In this document: positions 34,895-44,639 of the stretch, piece after piece | How the letters are laid out: each line of letters starts with the position of its first letter | Numbering within the stretch: the first letter of the stretch is position 1 | DNA from: CBDCVN01 sp965223045 | Lineage (GTDB): Bacteria; Deinococcota; Deinococci; Deinococcales; Trueperaceae | Direction of reading: 5' to 3' | DNA: 64,000 nt | NCBI GenBank assembly: GCA_965223045.1 | Contig: CBDCVN010000013.1 | Coordinates: 3,286,001-3,350,000 of the forward strand | Translations under genes and position numbers: made by a program | The notes under the pieces: model-generated | Seen by the model: the letters and a program-made list of their open reading frames with translations, nothing else | The model's database searches: none | What the model was told of the DNA's origin: nothing

Positions 34895-35481
34895 GAGGGT
34901 GTTTGGAAATTAGTGCTCCTTTGAAAGATCTAGCATTTTGGCTGAAATTTGAACTAAGCATAGCATTTCAGAAATAAAGTAGCTATACCCAATATATGTC
35001 AGTATAGCTACTATGAAAACAAATCATAGACAAGCATACTCTACTGACATTACTGATGTACAGTGGCTTATAATTGAAGCCTTTCTACTTAAAGTTTTGA
35101 CCAAAAGTACTAAGCGGGGACGTCCCATGAGCCTTGATCTCCGTGAAATTGTAAATGCTATACGTTACCTTCTGCGCAATGGTTGTACTTGGCGTGATCT
35201 TCCACATGATTTTCCTGCCTATCAAAGTGTGCGTTATCACTTTGATAAATGGTGTAAATCAGGTTTGTGGAAGGCTTTAAACAAACATTTACGCAGAAAA
35301 CTCCGTGAGCAGGAAGGAAAACTTGCTGATCGCAGTGTAGGTATTGCCGATAGTCAATCAGTCAAAGGTAGTGTGCATAAAGAGAATAGGTATGATGGAG
35401 GAAAAAAGGTTAATGGACGAAAACGGCATATATTGGTTGATACCATGGGATTATTGATAGTTGTACTTGTAACTACAGCTA
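34895..35481 (+). mobile_element. IS5-family element, 5' partial copy
   Basis: Left end GAGGGTGTTTGG after a TA, then the same sequence as the complete copy that follows, with a handful of base differences near the end. The copy is cut after ~587 bp where the second copy begins. The transposase frame from 35013 reads identically for ~157 residues and then runs into the second element, ending at 35564 as a chimera without the catalytic C-terminus. Confidence 0.85.
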
Positions 35482-36443
35482 GAGGGTGTTTGGAAATTAG
35501 TGTTCCTTTGAAAGATCTAGCATTTTGGCTGAAATTTGAACTAAGTATATCATTTCAGAAATGAAGTAGCTATACCCAATATATGTCAGTATAGCTACTA
35601 TGAAAACAAATCATAGACAAGCATACTCTACTGACATTACTGATGTACAGTGGCTTATAATTGAAGCCTTTCTACTTAAAGTTTTGACCAAAAGTACTAA
35701 GCGGGGACGTCCCATGAGCCTTGATCTCCGTGAAATTGTAAATGCTATACGTTACCTTCTGCGCAATGGTTGTACTTGGCGTGATCTTCCACATGATTTT
35801 CCTGCCTATCAAAGTGTGCGTTATCACTTTGATAAATGGTGTAAATCAGGTTTGTGGAAGGCTTTAAACAAACATTTACGCAGAAAACTCCGTGAGCAGG
35901 AAGGAAAACTTGCTGATCGCAGTGTAGGTATTGCCGATAGTCAATCAGTCAAAGGTAGTGTGCATAAAGAGAATAGGTATGATGGAGGAAAAAAGGTTAA
36001 TGGACGAAAACGGCATATATTGGTTGATACCATGGGATTATTGATAGTTGTACTTGTAACTACAGCTAATAGGTCAGACAAGAAAGGATTAGAGCAAATG
36101 TTGAAGGCTATAAAAAGCACTATGCCAAGATTGAAAGTAATAAAAGCAGATCAAGGTTATGTCAGTGCGAGATTAGAGAAGTGGGTGCTGGACATATGTG
36201 GGTGGATATTAGAAGTAACAAAGAAACCAGAAGGAAAAGGTTTTCAAGTTATCCCACAAAGATGGGTAGTGGAGAGGACATTTGCATGGTTAGGAAACTA
36301 TAGACGCTTAAGTAAAGATTATGAAGTATTAGCAGCAACAAGTGAAGCCTTTATCTACATGGCTATGTGTGATATCATGACCAAGCGTTTAGCGCATCAA
36401 TCCACTCCCAATTTTGCTTAATAGGTATTTCCCAAACACCCTC
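35482..36443 (+). mobile_element. IS5-family element, complete copy (962 bp)
   Basis: Terminal repeats GAGGGTGTTTGG and CCAAACACCCTC, flanked by TA on each side. It contains one transposase gene. The right flank is that of the original insertion into the small gene at 34885, so copy 2 probably jumped into copy 1 and recombination removed the distal duplicate. Confidence 0.88.
35600..36421 (+). CDS. IS5-family transposase
   Basis: 273 residues in a single frame. N-terminal DUF4096-like domain (TDVQWLIIEAFL, NAIRYLLRNGCTWRDLPHDF). The DDE core includes IADSQSVKGS with the first Asp, VIKADQGYV with the second, and WVVERTFAWLGNYRRLSKDY with the Glu, the usual YREK-like ending of this family. Complete and probably active. 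It is identical over its first ~157 residues to the truncated copy upstream. Confidence 0.93.
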   Translation: MKTNHRQAYSTDITDVQWLIIEAFLLKVLTKSTKRGRPMSLDLREIVNAIRYLLRNGCTWRDLPHDFPAYQSVRYHFDKWCKSGLWKALNKHLRRKLREQEGKLADRSVGIADSQSVKGSVHKENRYDGGKKVNGRKRHILVDTMGLLIVVLVTTANRSDKKGLEQMLKAIKSTMPRLKVIKADQGYVSARLEKWVLDICGWILEVTKKPEGKGFQVIPQRWVVERTFAWLGNYRRLSKDYEVLAATSEAFIYMAMCDIMTKRLAHQSTPNFA

Positions 36444-36733
36444 TAAGGGGGACAATTATGCCCCAATCAATAAAATCTACAGCATTTATGACCGCTTTGG
36501 TAGTCAGATATTATGGGAATGCGTTTCCCAACCTTGTGAAGATGGTGTGACAATTCTAGAATTGTTGAAGCAAAATATTGGTACTCACGGGCGTGACGAA
36601 CTTGACATGATTAATCAGCTCTTAGGCAAGTCTAAATGATTGATAAGCAAGTCTTTTTTGAGAAACTCAGCTTGCAGTATTTAAGAAATGGTAGTTTGGA
36701 CATTAGCAAAAATTATTGTGGTAGGAGCTTAAT

Positions 36734-38671
36734 ATGAAATTTGCAAAAGCCATGCTTGATAAGCCTCGTCCAGATAGCATTAGAAATGTTTTTTTACCTA
36801 GGCGTCAAAACTACTTTCCTTCTCCAAGTGATTGGCGTGATGAAGTACTTTATTTTCTACTAGTAGATCGTTTTAGTGATGGTGAAGAAGCTTCTCGTCC
36901 ACTGCTCAATAGGCAAGACCCTGCTGCTACCCGTCCTAAATCTTGGCAATGGATTAGCTGGGCTCATTCTGGGGCTCATCGTTGGCAGGGAGGTAACCTT
37001 GTTGGGGTAAAGTCCAAGCTTAGTTATCTTAAAACCCTTGGAATTACCACTATTTGGTTAAGTCCTGTATTTAAACAGCGTGGGCACTTAGGAACCTACC
37101 ATGGCTACGGTATCCAAGATTTCTTGGAAATTGATCCTCGCTTTGGTACTAGGCAAGATTTGGTTGATTTGGTAAGTGCTGCACATGATGAGGGGTTGCG
37201 CATTGTCCTTGACATTATCTTTAATCATTCAGGATCTAACTGGGTTTATGAAAACAGCGAAAGAACCCCTCCTTTTAAACAGTGGCCAGATCACTATGAA
37301 AATATTATTTGGCTTGATAGTGAAGGGCAAGAAATAGTTGGAATTCAAGGAGGGGATGATGGCGTTTGGCCAGTGGAACTACAAGATAAAGAACGCTATA
37401 CCCGAGCCGGAAGTGGTGGACTTGGTTCTGGCAATATAGATGATCCCATAGCCGAGCATAAACGCAGTGACTTTTTTGATTTGCGAGATTTTAGATTTGA
37501 TGATGGAATTACCTTAAATAACTTAGTGCTATGTTATAAATACTGGATAGCTTTAACAGATTGCGATGGCTTTCGTATAGATACACTTAAACACGTATCT
37601 CTTGAAGAAGCTCGTAATTTCTGTGGTGCAATTAAGGAATTTGCTGTTAATTTAGGCAAACATGACTTTTTCTTGCTTGGTGAGGTAGCTGGTGGGGATT
37701 TTGAGCAGGATCGTTACCTAGATGTTCTCCAGAGTAATTTAAACGCTGCTCTTGATATAGGAGGTATGCGAATTACTCTAAATAAGGTGACTAAAGGCCT
37801 CGAGCACCCAAGGGCTTACTTTGATGGCTTTAATGCTGGAAACGCAATTATGGGTTCACACCGTAACCTTGGGGAACGACATGTGTCAATCCTAGATGAC
37901 CATGATCATGTTGTTGGTGAAAAAATCCGTTTCTCTAGTGAGGCAGCTTCTGAACATCAAGTAGTAGCAGGCGTAGCTTTGCAACTTTTTAGCCTTGGCA
38001 TTACTTGTATCTACTACGGGACAGAGCAAGCTTTAGCTGGACCTGAACCTTCTGAGCGAAAGTGGTTACCTGCTTGGAAAGACAAAGAAAATTTTGCTGA
38101 CCGTTACTTACGTGAAGCAATGTTTGGTCCTAAACATCCTAAAAAAGAGGGTACAAGCAGTTTGCTGTCAGGAATTGATGGACAAGATCAAAATCTCCCC
38201 GGTTTTGGTCCTTTTGGCACTGCTGGACATCACTGCTTCGACTCTAAGCATCCTACTTACCTTCGTATTGCAGCTATGACAGAGCTACGCAAACAATACC
38301 CAGCTTTGCGCTATGGCCGCCAGTACCTGCGCCAAACTTCTTTTTTAGGGAAACCTTTTGATTTCCATGGTCTGGGAGAGCTTATAGCTTGGTCACGGAT
38401 TTTAGCTGACGAGGAATTTGTTTGTGTTCTTAACACTCATGGTACTGATAGTCGTGGTGGAGATATTTTAGTTGACGTTAACCTTAACCCGTCTGGAAGT
38501 GCTATGGTTGTTGTTTTGAATACTATAGAATCTGTGCAAGCTTCTACCAGTATTCACCCAGTAGGTTCAAAGTTGCCCATTAAGAGGAAAAGTGATGGAA
38601 CGGCATATATAGAGGTTAGAAACCTTGGGCCTTCGGAAGTTTTGGTTATGTTGGGTGAAGCAAATATTTAG
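36734..38671 (+). CDS. GH13 alpha-amylase family glycosidase
   Basis: 645 residues. Conserved GH13 regions are present: DIIFNHSG near 160-167, DCDGFRIDTLKH with nucleophile D283, FLLGEVAGG with acid/base E317, and SILDDHDHV near 386-392 with the third Asp. LYFLLVDRFSDG opens the barrel, and an all-beta C-domain follows (~560-645, ending ILVDVNLNP...). No signal peptide, so it acts inside the cell, probably on maltodextrin, glycogen or trehalose-like glucans; specificity is not readable. GGAG lies before the ATG. It follows the disrupted small gene. Confidence 0.9.
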   Translation: MKFAKAMLDKPRPDSIRNVFLPRRQNYFPSPSDWRDEVLYFLLVDRFSDGEEASRPLLNRQDPAATRPKSWQWISWAHSGAHRWQGGNLVGVKSKLSYLKTLGITTIWLSPVFKQRGHLGTYHGYGIQDFLEIDPRFGTRQDLVDLVSAAHDEGLRIVLDIIFNHSGSNWVYENSERTPPFKQWPDHYENIIWLDSEGQEIVGIQGGDDGVWPVELQDKERYTRAGSGGLGSGNIDDPIAEHKRSDFFDLRDFRFDDGITLNNLVLCYKYWIALTDCDGFRIDTLKHVSLEEARNFCGAIKEFAVNLGKHDFFLLGEVAGGDFEQDRYLDVLQSNLNAALDIGGMRITLNKVTKGLEHPRAYFDGFNAGNAIMGSHRNLGERHVSILDDHDHVVGEKIRFSSEAASEHQVVAGVALQLFSLGITCIYYGTEQALAGPEPSERKWLPAWKDKENFADRYLREAMFGPKHPKKEGTSSLLSGIDGQDQNLPGFGPFGTAGHHCFDSKHPTYLRIAAMTELRKQYPALRYGRQYLRQTSFLGKPFDFHGLGELIAWSRILADEEFVCVLNTHGTDSRGGDILVDVNLNPSGSAMVVVLNTIESVQASTSIHPVGSKLPIKRKSDGTAYIEVRNLGPSEVLVMLGEANI

Positions 38672-38856
38672 GACTTGGAGATACCTATGCAGCAGTTGGG
38701 TCTTGGACAACGCCGAGTACCTTTATCTTAGATTATGAGCTTATTGGATACTCAACTAAGGGCAAATGGGCATTAGCTTTTGATAATGAGGGCCTTACTA
38801 TTGAAGAAGTGGGTGTAACTGGAACGTATTCTTATAAGGGCACAGAAGATAATTAA
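38662..38856 (+). pseudogene. C-terminal remnant, possibly of a serine hydrolase
   Basis: A frame overlapping the amylase stop reads GDTYAAVGSWTTPSTFILDY, then IGYSTKGKWALAFDNEGLTI and ends GTEDN. It resembles the beta-rich tail that follows the beta-lactamase-type domain in some serine hydrolases (weak, from memory). No start and no catalytic part are present. Confidence 0.35.
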
Positions 38857-38927
38857 GTCATGTTATGCAGATATACAGTTTCACCCTATTTTGTACAGTT
38901 AATATCATCTTTTTGTATAAGGTGGTA

Positions 38928-39557
38928 TTATAAGTCTATTCTTCTAAAAAGATAGCCATTTGGAGTTTTAGTGTATCCAATACCACGTTGCGTTTTTTCC
39001 AAGTGTTCTTTTGTTGTTACTATACCTGATTTTTGGGGAATAAAGTATGCATCAAGATTTTCTGTGCTGATCAGATACTTTGTATCACTTCTTCTATTAT
39101 ATACACCTATGAATTCATAATCAGGGTCTAGCATAGCCATACTAGCATCACCATGACTATTATTGACAACAAGTATACCACCTAGTTTTAGGTACTTTTT
39201 GCCTGCTCGAGAAACAAAACCTGCATATTGAGAAATAAGCAAATCAAACGATCTCTCCTGTTCTCCAAAACCCCTATTATAATCTGCCTTGTGAAACACT
39301 ACTTGTGCTTGTTCAGTATATTGCTTCTTTTCCTGAACATACCTCAAAACATTAGGGTTTTTAAAAAAGTTTTCTGCTTTCTTATAAGAATCAACATAGA
39401 CAACCTTTGGAAATATAAATGAGGGCGTAATGTGAACAAAGCTTCCTAGATATAGAGCGCTTTGTATCTTAAATTTTTCTGCAAGAGCAGTAAATAAGCC
39501 AATACGCTCATTGTCTTGATCAAGGTGATATTGTTTATAGGGCCCTAAATAATTCAA
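38928..39557 (-). CDS. Methyltransferase-like Rossmann protein, uncharacterised
   Basis: 209 residues. The opening YKQYHLDQDNERIGLFTALA followed by ALYLGSFVHITPSFIFPKVV and YVDSYKKAENFF looks like a SAM-methyltransferase fold entry, but the usual GxGxG loop reads YLGSFVHI. FDLLISQYAGFVS and LKLGGILVVNNSHGD match the later strands. The substrate is unknown and activity uncertain. Its start overlaps the DUF4386 gene by 4 bp, so it is the last gene of the MDR/DUF4386 array. Confidence 0.6.
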   Translation of the reverse strand: MNYLGPYKQYHLDQDNERIGLFTALAEKFKIQSALYLGSFVHITPSFIFPKVVYVDSYKKAENFFKNPNVLRYVQEKKQYTEQAQVVFHKADYNRGFGEQERSFDLLISQYAGFVSRAGKKYLKLGGILVVNNSHGDASMAMLDPDYEFIGVYNRRSDTKYLISTENLDAYFIPQKSGIVTTKEHLEKTQRGIGYTKTPNGYLFRRIDL

Positions 39558-40282
39558 GGACTCATTGCTTCGCTTTTATCTGTATTAGCAAACCCGGAAG
39601 CAATAGCAGATGGATTAAATCCCTTCACTATCAACCATACCGCCATAACCATTTCCTGCACAGCGATTGGCGAAGCTATTAAGATCTCTATTGCTGGATG
39701 GATGTCAATAAATGTAAATAACATAGCACCTATTAGCAAAAATATAGCAGCAATAAAACCCCAAGCCGATATAAATCGTGGAATGAGTTTTGATTCGTAT
39801 AGTACAGAATAAAGCATCAAGGCTCCTATAGCAAAAATGATATTGTAAATCAGTCCTGCTGTATCACCCCAATAATTTTCTGCCTGAATTGAGTTGCCTA
39901 TGTATTGAAAATAAGCAGCATCTACCCCTTCGTTATTTAAGTAATCCTGACTTATACTAATCAGTGACAGCTTATTGATTTCGGCAACACTTATTAAGAC
40001 CACAGCCTCGAGCGATCTGAAAACAATATAACCAAGAGCCAAGGCTTCATTGTATTTTTTTAAGACAGGAAAAAAGAATACTGGAATTAAAGGCATTGCA
40101 AGAACGATTACGAACTCGAGCAGTACCCCAATTATCACAATTGTTCTGTTTGGATAAGTAATATCTAGGTAATCTGGAGAACTCAGAATTGGCTTGTAAA
40201 AAGCTTCCCCAATAAAAAGAAAAGCAGTTGCAATTATAAACAATGCGCCTACAATTATTGCCGTTTTTCTGTATGTATTCAT
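39554..40282 (-). CDS. DUF4386 family membrane protein (copy c)
   Basis: 242 residues with about six hydrophobic helices. The opening MNTYRKTAIIVGALFIIATA and the central FRSLEAVVLISVAEINKLSL are typical of DUF4386. Role unknown. It is preceded 30 bp upstream by the MDR pseudogene (copy c) and overlaps the methyltransferase-like gene downstream. Its 5' end is nearly repeated at 44640-44762 and 46632, showing the array arose by duplication. Confidence 0.75.
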   Translation of the reverse strand: MNTYRKTAIIVGALFIIATAFLFIGEAFYKPILSSPDYLDITYPNRTIVIIGVLLEFVIVLAMPLIPVFFFPVLKKYNEALALGYIVFRSLEAVVLISVAEINKLSLISISQDYLNNEGVDAAYFQYIGNSIQAENYWGDTAGLIYNIIFAIGALMLYSVLYESKLIPRFISAWGFIAAIFLLIGAMLFTFIDIHPAIEILIASPIAVQEMVMAVWLIVKGFNPSAIASGFANTDKSEAMSP

Positions 40283-40771
40283 TATTAACTCCTTTTTTTG
40301 TATTATTTTTTTCAGTTGCTCAGTTTGGCTTTATTGCTATGTCTCACAGTTAGGACAACATTTCCCTTTTTGTGCCCTTTTTCAACATACCTGTGAGCTT
40401 CAACTATTTCCTCCAAGGGATAACGTCTATCTATGAATGCTTTTATCTTCCCTGCCTCGATAAGCTCTCTGAGGAAAATTAAGTCTTTAGCACTTTCCTT
40501 GTACCCTTGTGTAATTGACACGAATTTCCCGTTTGGGGCTAGTGCTTTCTTGCACTTTGATTTTGAGGTTTTCCAAACAGCATCAAAGATTAAGTCATAA
40601 AACTCTCCACTTGCTGTAAAATCCTCTTTAGTGTAATCAATTACCTTATCAGCTCCCAAAGATTTCACCAACTCTAGATTTGTGGTACTGCATACCCCGG
40701 TAACCTGTGCTCCAAAGTATTTGGCAAGCTGTACAGCAAACGTGCCTACACTTCCAGAAGCGCCATAAATA

Positions 40772-42115
40772 TAGATGTCCAGATAAATTCTTTCCCTAAA
40801 ACAGGAAAAATAATGCCATGATAATTCCAATAATAACCCAAAGGAGACTAATCATGGCAAATAATGATAGCAAACAAAAACTAGAAGAACTACAAAGACT
40901 ACGCCGTCGCTATAAAAAGGGAAATGATGCAAACGCTTTACTACGGACTCAAGCCCTTATAGCTCTGTATTCCGGCAAAGATATTAAGCTTGTAGCAGAA
41001 ATGTTCGGTGTCTCAGTAAAAACAGTAAAAAACTGGCGAAAGAAGTTTGAAAAATCGCTTAACTTAGAAGATGAACAAAGAACTGGTAGGCCGCCTAAAC
41101 TTTCTAAAGAGCAACTAGAGCTAATCAAGAAAATCATTACAGAGTTTAACCAGCAAGTTTGGGTTGCCAGAAGGGTCTTTACTCTCATAGAAAGCCTTTT
41201 TGGGGTATGTTTGTCAGTAAAGTATTTACCAGAGCTTTTAAGGAAACTGGGATTAAGTTTCCATAAAGCAATACATTTGCTGTATAGGAAGAATGAAGAG
41301 AAGAGGCGAAAGTGGATACAAGAAACACTACCAAAGCTGTACGAGGAGAAGATAAAGGCAGGATGGAGGATATTTTATCAAGATGAAGTAGGGTTCCAAA
41401 CGCAGGGAACACTAGCGAGCACATGGGGGCTAAGAGGAGAAAAAGTAGAGATCAAGAACTATGGAAGACATGGGAGAGTAAATTTGATAGGGGCATTAGA
41501 GTTAGGGACAGGAGAATTCCATGGAGTGCTAACAAAGTTCAAGGTAAATGCTCAGAGGTTTAGAAGGTTTATCTGCCACATGAAAAGGGAGATGAGGGAA
41601 GCAAAGATAATGCTTATATGTGACAATGCACCATTTCACAGGGCGAAGTGGTTGCAAGAGTGGGTAAAAGAGAATTCAAAATGGTTGAGGTTAGAATTTC
41701 TACCGGGATACTCACCAGATTTCAACCCAATAGAAAGGCTATGGAAGTATTTAAAGAAGGAGTACATACATAATAAATGCTGGGAAACACAAGCAGATTT
41801 AAGGAAGCATTTGGAGGTAATGATGGAGGGAATACCAATGAGGGTAGAGGAAATAAAGGGAGTAATGAAAAAAGAGATAAAAAGATTGAGGGAGGCATTT
41901 GAGTTTTATAAAACACCAGTACCAAAGGAATTAATGATTTGAGATAGTGTTAAGCGGGGAAAATAAGCAAGTTTTGTATAAGTTTTAGTTGGTTTACAAA
42001 AGAAGATTACACTGGGTAGTAGGTGTTCTATTGCCTAAGAAGCAATTATTCTTAGTGATTTTTCCTACCTTATTTCACTCTATGGATAAAAGGAAAAGAT
42101 TTTTCTGGGTAACTA
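40772..42115 (+). mobile_element. IS630-family element (1,344 bp)
   Basis: Imperfect terminal repeats TAGATGTCCAGATAAATTCT and, reverse strand, TAGTTACCCAGAAAAATCTT, flanked by TA (40770-40771 and 42116-42117), the IS630 target dinucleotide. Inserted in the MDR pseudogene; removing it with one TA restores codons V-L-I-Y-G. Confidence 0.88.
40854..41942 (+). CDS. IS630-family transposase
   Basis: 362 residues from ATG 40854, which has AAGGAGA 6 nt upstream; an in-frame ATG at 40818 lacks such a site. N-terminal helix-turn-helix (KLVAEMFGVSVKTVKNWRKK), a winged second HTH, then the DDE domain: FYQDEVGFQ, LICDNAPFHRAKW and GYSPDFNPIERLWKYLKKEY. All three acidic residues are present, so it is probably active. 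Not the parent of the remnant at 689-859. Confidence 0.93.
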   Translation: MANNDSKQKLEELQRLRRRYKKGNDANALLRTQALIALYSGKDIKLVAEMFGVSVKTVKNWRKKFEKSLNLEDEQRTGRPPKLSKEQLELIKKIITEFNQQVWVARRVFTLIESLFGVCLSVKYLPELLRKLGLSFHKAIHLLYRKNEEKRRKWIQETLPKLYEEKIKAGWRIFYQDEVGFQTQGTLASTWGLRGEKVEIKNYGRHGRVNLIGALELGTGEFHGVLTKFKVNAQRFRRFICHMKREMREAKIMLICDNAPFHRAKWLQEWVKENSKWLRLEFLPGYSPDFNPIERLWKYLKKEYIHNKCWETQADLRKHLEVMMEGIPMRVEEIKGVMKKEIKRLREAFEFYKTPVPKELMI

Positions 42116-42377
42116 TAAGAACTTTTTGCCCACTTTGAATATTCCCCTTATCTCTAAGGAGAGCAAGTGCCGCCAATGCCCCAGAAGGAACAGCAGCAGC
42201 TTCCTCATAGGTCATATTGGATGGTTTTATTGTCAGCACTGCATTTTCAGATAGGCATTTGTACTCAGCATGAGCCCCAAAATCCAAACCGCAAGTTGCA
42301 AAAACTTGGTCACCTTTCTCAAATCGTTTTACGTCTTTGCCTACTTCCTCAATTTCCCCTGCTAACTCAAACCCTAG

Positions 42378-42631
42378 GGCATGTGGATATGACAAATCAG
42401 AAATTGCACGCATTAGATATCAAAACCAAACTAGCCAGTCTCAGGACAGCTATCTGTTAGAAAATGTGAATTCCAAAAAAAATTGCAGGATAGCCTATAT
42501 TTGCGAGAAGCTTTAGTTGTTAACCACATAATCTTTACCAGATTGCAGAGGAGCTTATGCGTCAGCATCAGGATTATCCAAGGTATTTAAGAGTAGCGTT
42601 TTTGATTTCACACTCTAGGTGTCCACACGCC
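42378..42631. mobile_element. 254-bp insertion with inverted ends
   Basis: Ends GGCATGTGGATATG and, reverse strand, GGCGTGTGGACACC are imperfect inverted repeats, flanked by CTAG on both sides (42374-42377 and 42632-42635). Inside, a plus-strand frame reads LYQIAEELMRQHQDYPRYLR then VAFLISHSR, which looks like the end of a protein. It is probably an internally deleted IS or MITE. Excision restores the MDR frame exactly. Confidence 0.7.
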
Positions 42632-42882
42632 CTAGTATCTTTCTTTTTGGCCTAAAGAGACCATTGTAAATTCTTGCAGCAAATGGGTCAGCCTTTCGCA
42701 TACGCCAGTCCCCTGTTCTTACCGTTGTTGCATGTATCTTTATCAGTACTTCATTGTCCTTGAGTATAGGTTTTTCCACCTCCACCAACTGAAGAACCTC
42801 TGGTGGTCCGTATTTTGAGTATATAATTGCTTTCATAAGAATTCCTCCTTAGAAATCCCTAACCCCTTGGCATGAGTTATAT

Positions 42883-43641
42883 TCAGGCAGATTCAAGAAC
42901 ACGTTTTTCCCACTGTTCGACATTTACACCTCTAATCAAAAGCCATAAGGGCAATAACACTTCTCCGATAAATGTAAACTGGGCTATAGTCACACCAAAT
43001 TTGGGAAAAAGAAAAGCTGTAAAAGAATCTATCAGGTAGCCAAAGCATCCAATCATCAACAAGATGCCTATAATTTTAGGAATGTAGCCCGACTTGAAAA
43101 CTAAATAGCCCATGGGAAATAGCCAAAGACCCCAAAATATCCCAGCGATAAGAATTCCATGTTCGTGCAAGTCAAGAAATAGGGGCACCAGAGCTTGCAA
43201 CTGATCTGTTGTGAATACTGTCAAGTAGTTAGCACCGCTCAATAGTAGTAGGGCAGCAAATTGGTTGAGCTCATTGAGCATTGTGATAGGGACACTGACC
43301 AAAAAGAATATAACCATAAGCACAGCATGGTTTTTGTTAACGGGTTTGAGTAGCTTGTATAAAACTAGAACCAACAATAAATTGACTAGCTGGGTGACTA
43401 AAGCGCTTACAATACTGAGACGGAATAGTCCCTCAGAAGCAATGATATTACTGGCTGTTGTTGCAGCATCTCCGGGCGCAATAAGAGTGGAGGGAACGTA
43501 AAGTATGCCGAAAACACCGAGTGGGGCCAACATTAGATACAAAACCCCTGCGACTCTTGCATAAACAAGTGGTGATGTTTTGGTGGTATGGTTTGTTATT
43601 TCAATTCCTCCTAATTTGTCAGGTTTTGTTGTTATTGGCAA
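42883..43641 (-). CDS. DUF4386 family membrane protein (copy b)
   Basis: 252 residues, five to six hydrophobic helices. VYARVAGVLYLMLAPLGVFG opens the first helix, and the ending FIGEVLLPLWLLIRGV is shared in style with the other DUF4386 proteins here. Its first 23 bp overlap the end of the MDR gene upstream. The N-terminal ~25 residues before the first helix are hydrophilic and could be partly untranslated. Function unknown. Confidence 0.75.
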   Translation of the reverse strand: MPITTKPDKLGGIEITNHTTKTSPLVYARVAGVLYLMLAPLGVFGILYVPSTLIAPGDAATTASNIIASEGLFRLSIVSALVTQLVNLLLVLVLYKLLKPVNKNHAVLMVIFFLVSVPITMLNELNQFAALLLLSGANYLTVFTTDQLQALVPLFLDLHEHGILIAGIFWGLWLFPMGYLVFKSGYIPKIIGILLMIGCFGYLIDSFTAFLFPKFGVTIAQFTFIGEVLLPLWLLIRGVNVEQWEKRVLESA

Positions 43642-44617
43642 CAGTTATGACTACTTTGCCTCGAGCATGCCCTTCTTCAAGATATCCAATAGCCTCAGCC
43701 GTCTCACTTAATGGGTAACATCTATCAATAACTGGTACAACTTTGCCAGCTTCAAGAAGCTCTTTCATAAAGATGAGGTCTTCTTTATTAGATTTGGCCG
43801 AACCCATAGTGCCAATTTTCTTATGCCCAGTCATTGATATCCATGATCCTAGGAGCAAAACTTGGGACAACAAATGAAATATGGTTGTAAACCCAGCAAT
43901 AACACAAATTCCGTTGGGGCTTAATGCGCGCTTATAATCCGAAGCCGAGCGATTTCCCACAGCATCAAAAATCAGGTCATAATGCTGCCTATTTTGAGTG
44001 AAATCTTCTTTCGTGTAATCAATTACATGGTCTGCCCCAATTGAGCGCACCATGTCCAAGTTGCCTGTACTGCACACACCAGTAACTTCAGCCTCGAATG
44101 TCTTGGCAATCTGCACCGCAAACGTCCCCACACCGCCAGAGGCACCGTTGATCAAGACCTTTTGCCTAGGCTGAATATGCCCGTGATCACGCAGGCCCTG
44201 CAGGGCAGTGAGAGCCACGGTCGGGACAGCTGCTGCTGCTTCAAACGATAGATTGGCTGGCTTCAACACTAGTGCTACATTTTCAGGAACAGCAACATAC
44301 TCGGCAAAACCGCCAAAACCAACTGCGTATATTTCCCCGAACACCTCATCACCGGGCTGAAACTGTGTGACGTTTCTGCCAACCGTTTCAACCCACCCTG
44401 CAATGTCACCACCAAGTATCGTGTTTTTGGGTTTTAGAAGCCCAGTGTCAAAGCGGATAAAGAACGGGTCACATCTCATACAACGCCAGTCAACAGCATT
44501 TGTGGCTACCGCATGAATTTTGATCAAGACTTCATTGTCCTTGGGCGCAGGTTTCTCTACCTCTTTAAGTTGAAGAACCTCTGGTGGTCCATATTTTTCA
44601 TATACAATTGCTTTCAT
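43619..44617 (-). CDS. MDR family NAD(P)-dependent quinone oxidoreductase-like protein (copy b)
   Basis: 333 residues from ATG 44617 (AAGGAAGGAAA upstream; a longer frame from 44659 has no ribosome site). GroES-like fold (MKAIVYEKYGPPEVLQLKEV) then a Rossmann domain with INGASGGVGTFAVQIA near residue 152. The cysteine and histidine zinc ligands of alcohol dehydrogenases are missing, placing it with quinone/enone reductases. It reduces an unknown carbonyl or enone using NADPH (family knowledge). Next to DUF4386 genes on both sides. Confidence 0.88.
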   Translation of the reverse strand: MKAIVYEKYGPPEVLQLKEVEKPAPKDNEVLIKIHAVATNAVDWRCMRCDPFFIRFDTGLLKPKNTILGGDIAGWVETVGRNVTQFQPGDEVFGEIYAVGFGGFAEYVAVPENVALVLKPANLSFEAAAAVPTVALTALQGLRDHGHIQPRQKVLINGASGGVGTFAVQIAKTFEAEVTGVCSTGNLDMVRSIGADHVIDYTKEDFTQNRQHYDLIFDAVGNRSASDYKRALSPNGICVIAGFTTIFHLLSQVLLLGSWISMTGHKKIGTMGSAKSNKEDLIFMKELLEAGKVVPVIDRCYPLSETAEAIGYLEEGHARGKVVITVANNNKT

Positions 44618-44639
44618 TTGGATTTCCTTCCTTTTCTTA

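Larger units (their letters stand above)
34885..36639 (+). pseudogene. Small 67-codon gene disrupted by IS5
   Basis: If the IS5 material (34895-36443) and one TA are removed, the flanks join into one frame: M-V-P then KGDNYAPINKIYSIYDRFGS, then ILWECVSQPCEDGVTILELL and a stop at 36637-36639. The small protein has two cysteines, no membrane segment, and no family I recognise. The insertion falls after codon 3. The upstream in-frame stop at 34867 supports ATG 34885 as the start. Confidence 0.6.
40312..42836 (-). pseudogene. MDR family quinone oxidoreductase-like gene, split by two insertions (copy c)
   Basis: Three pieces rebuild one zinc-free MDR gene. 42836-42632 gives MKAIIYSKYGPPEVLQLVEV through RPKRKILG; 42377-42116 continues GFELAGEIEEVGKDVKRF through NIQSGQKVL; 40771-40312 continues IYGASGSVGTFAVQLAKYFG to the stop. 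Removing the 254-bp element and the IS630 with their duplications restores the frame at both joins (ILGFELAG and KVLIYGASG). The rebuilt protein has the GxxGxxG NADPH loop and matches the two intact copies upstream. As it stands no functional enzyme can be made. Confidence 0.9.

Noticed and set aside
35013..35564. Second functional IS5 transposase
   Set aside because: The frame crosses into the next element and lacks the second and third catalytic residues.
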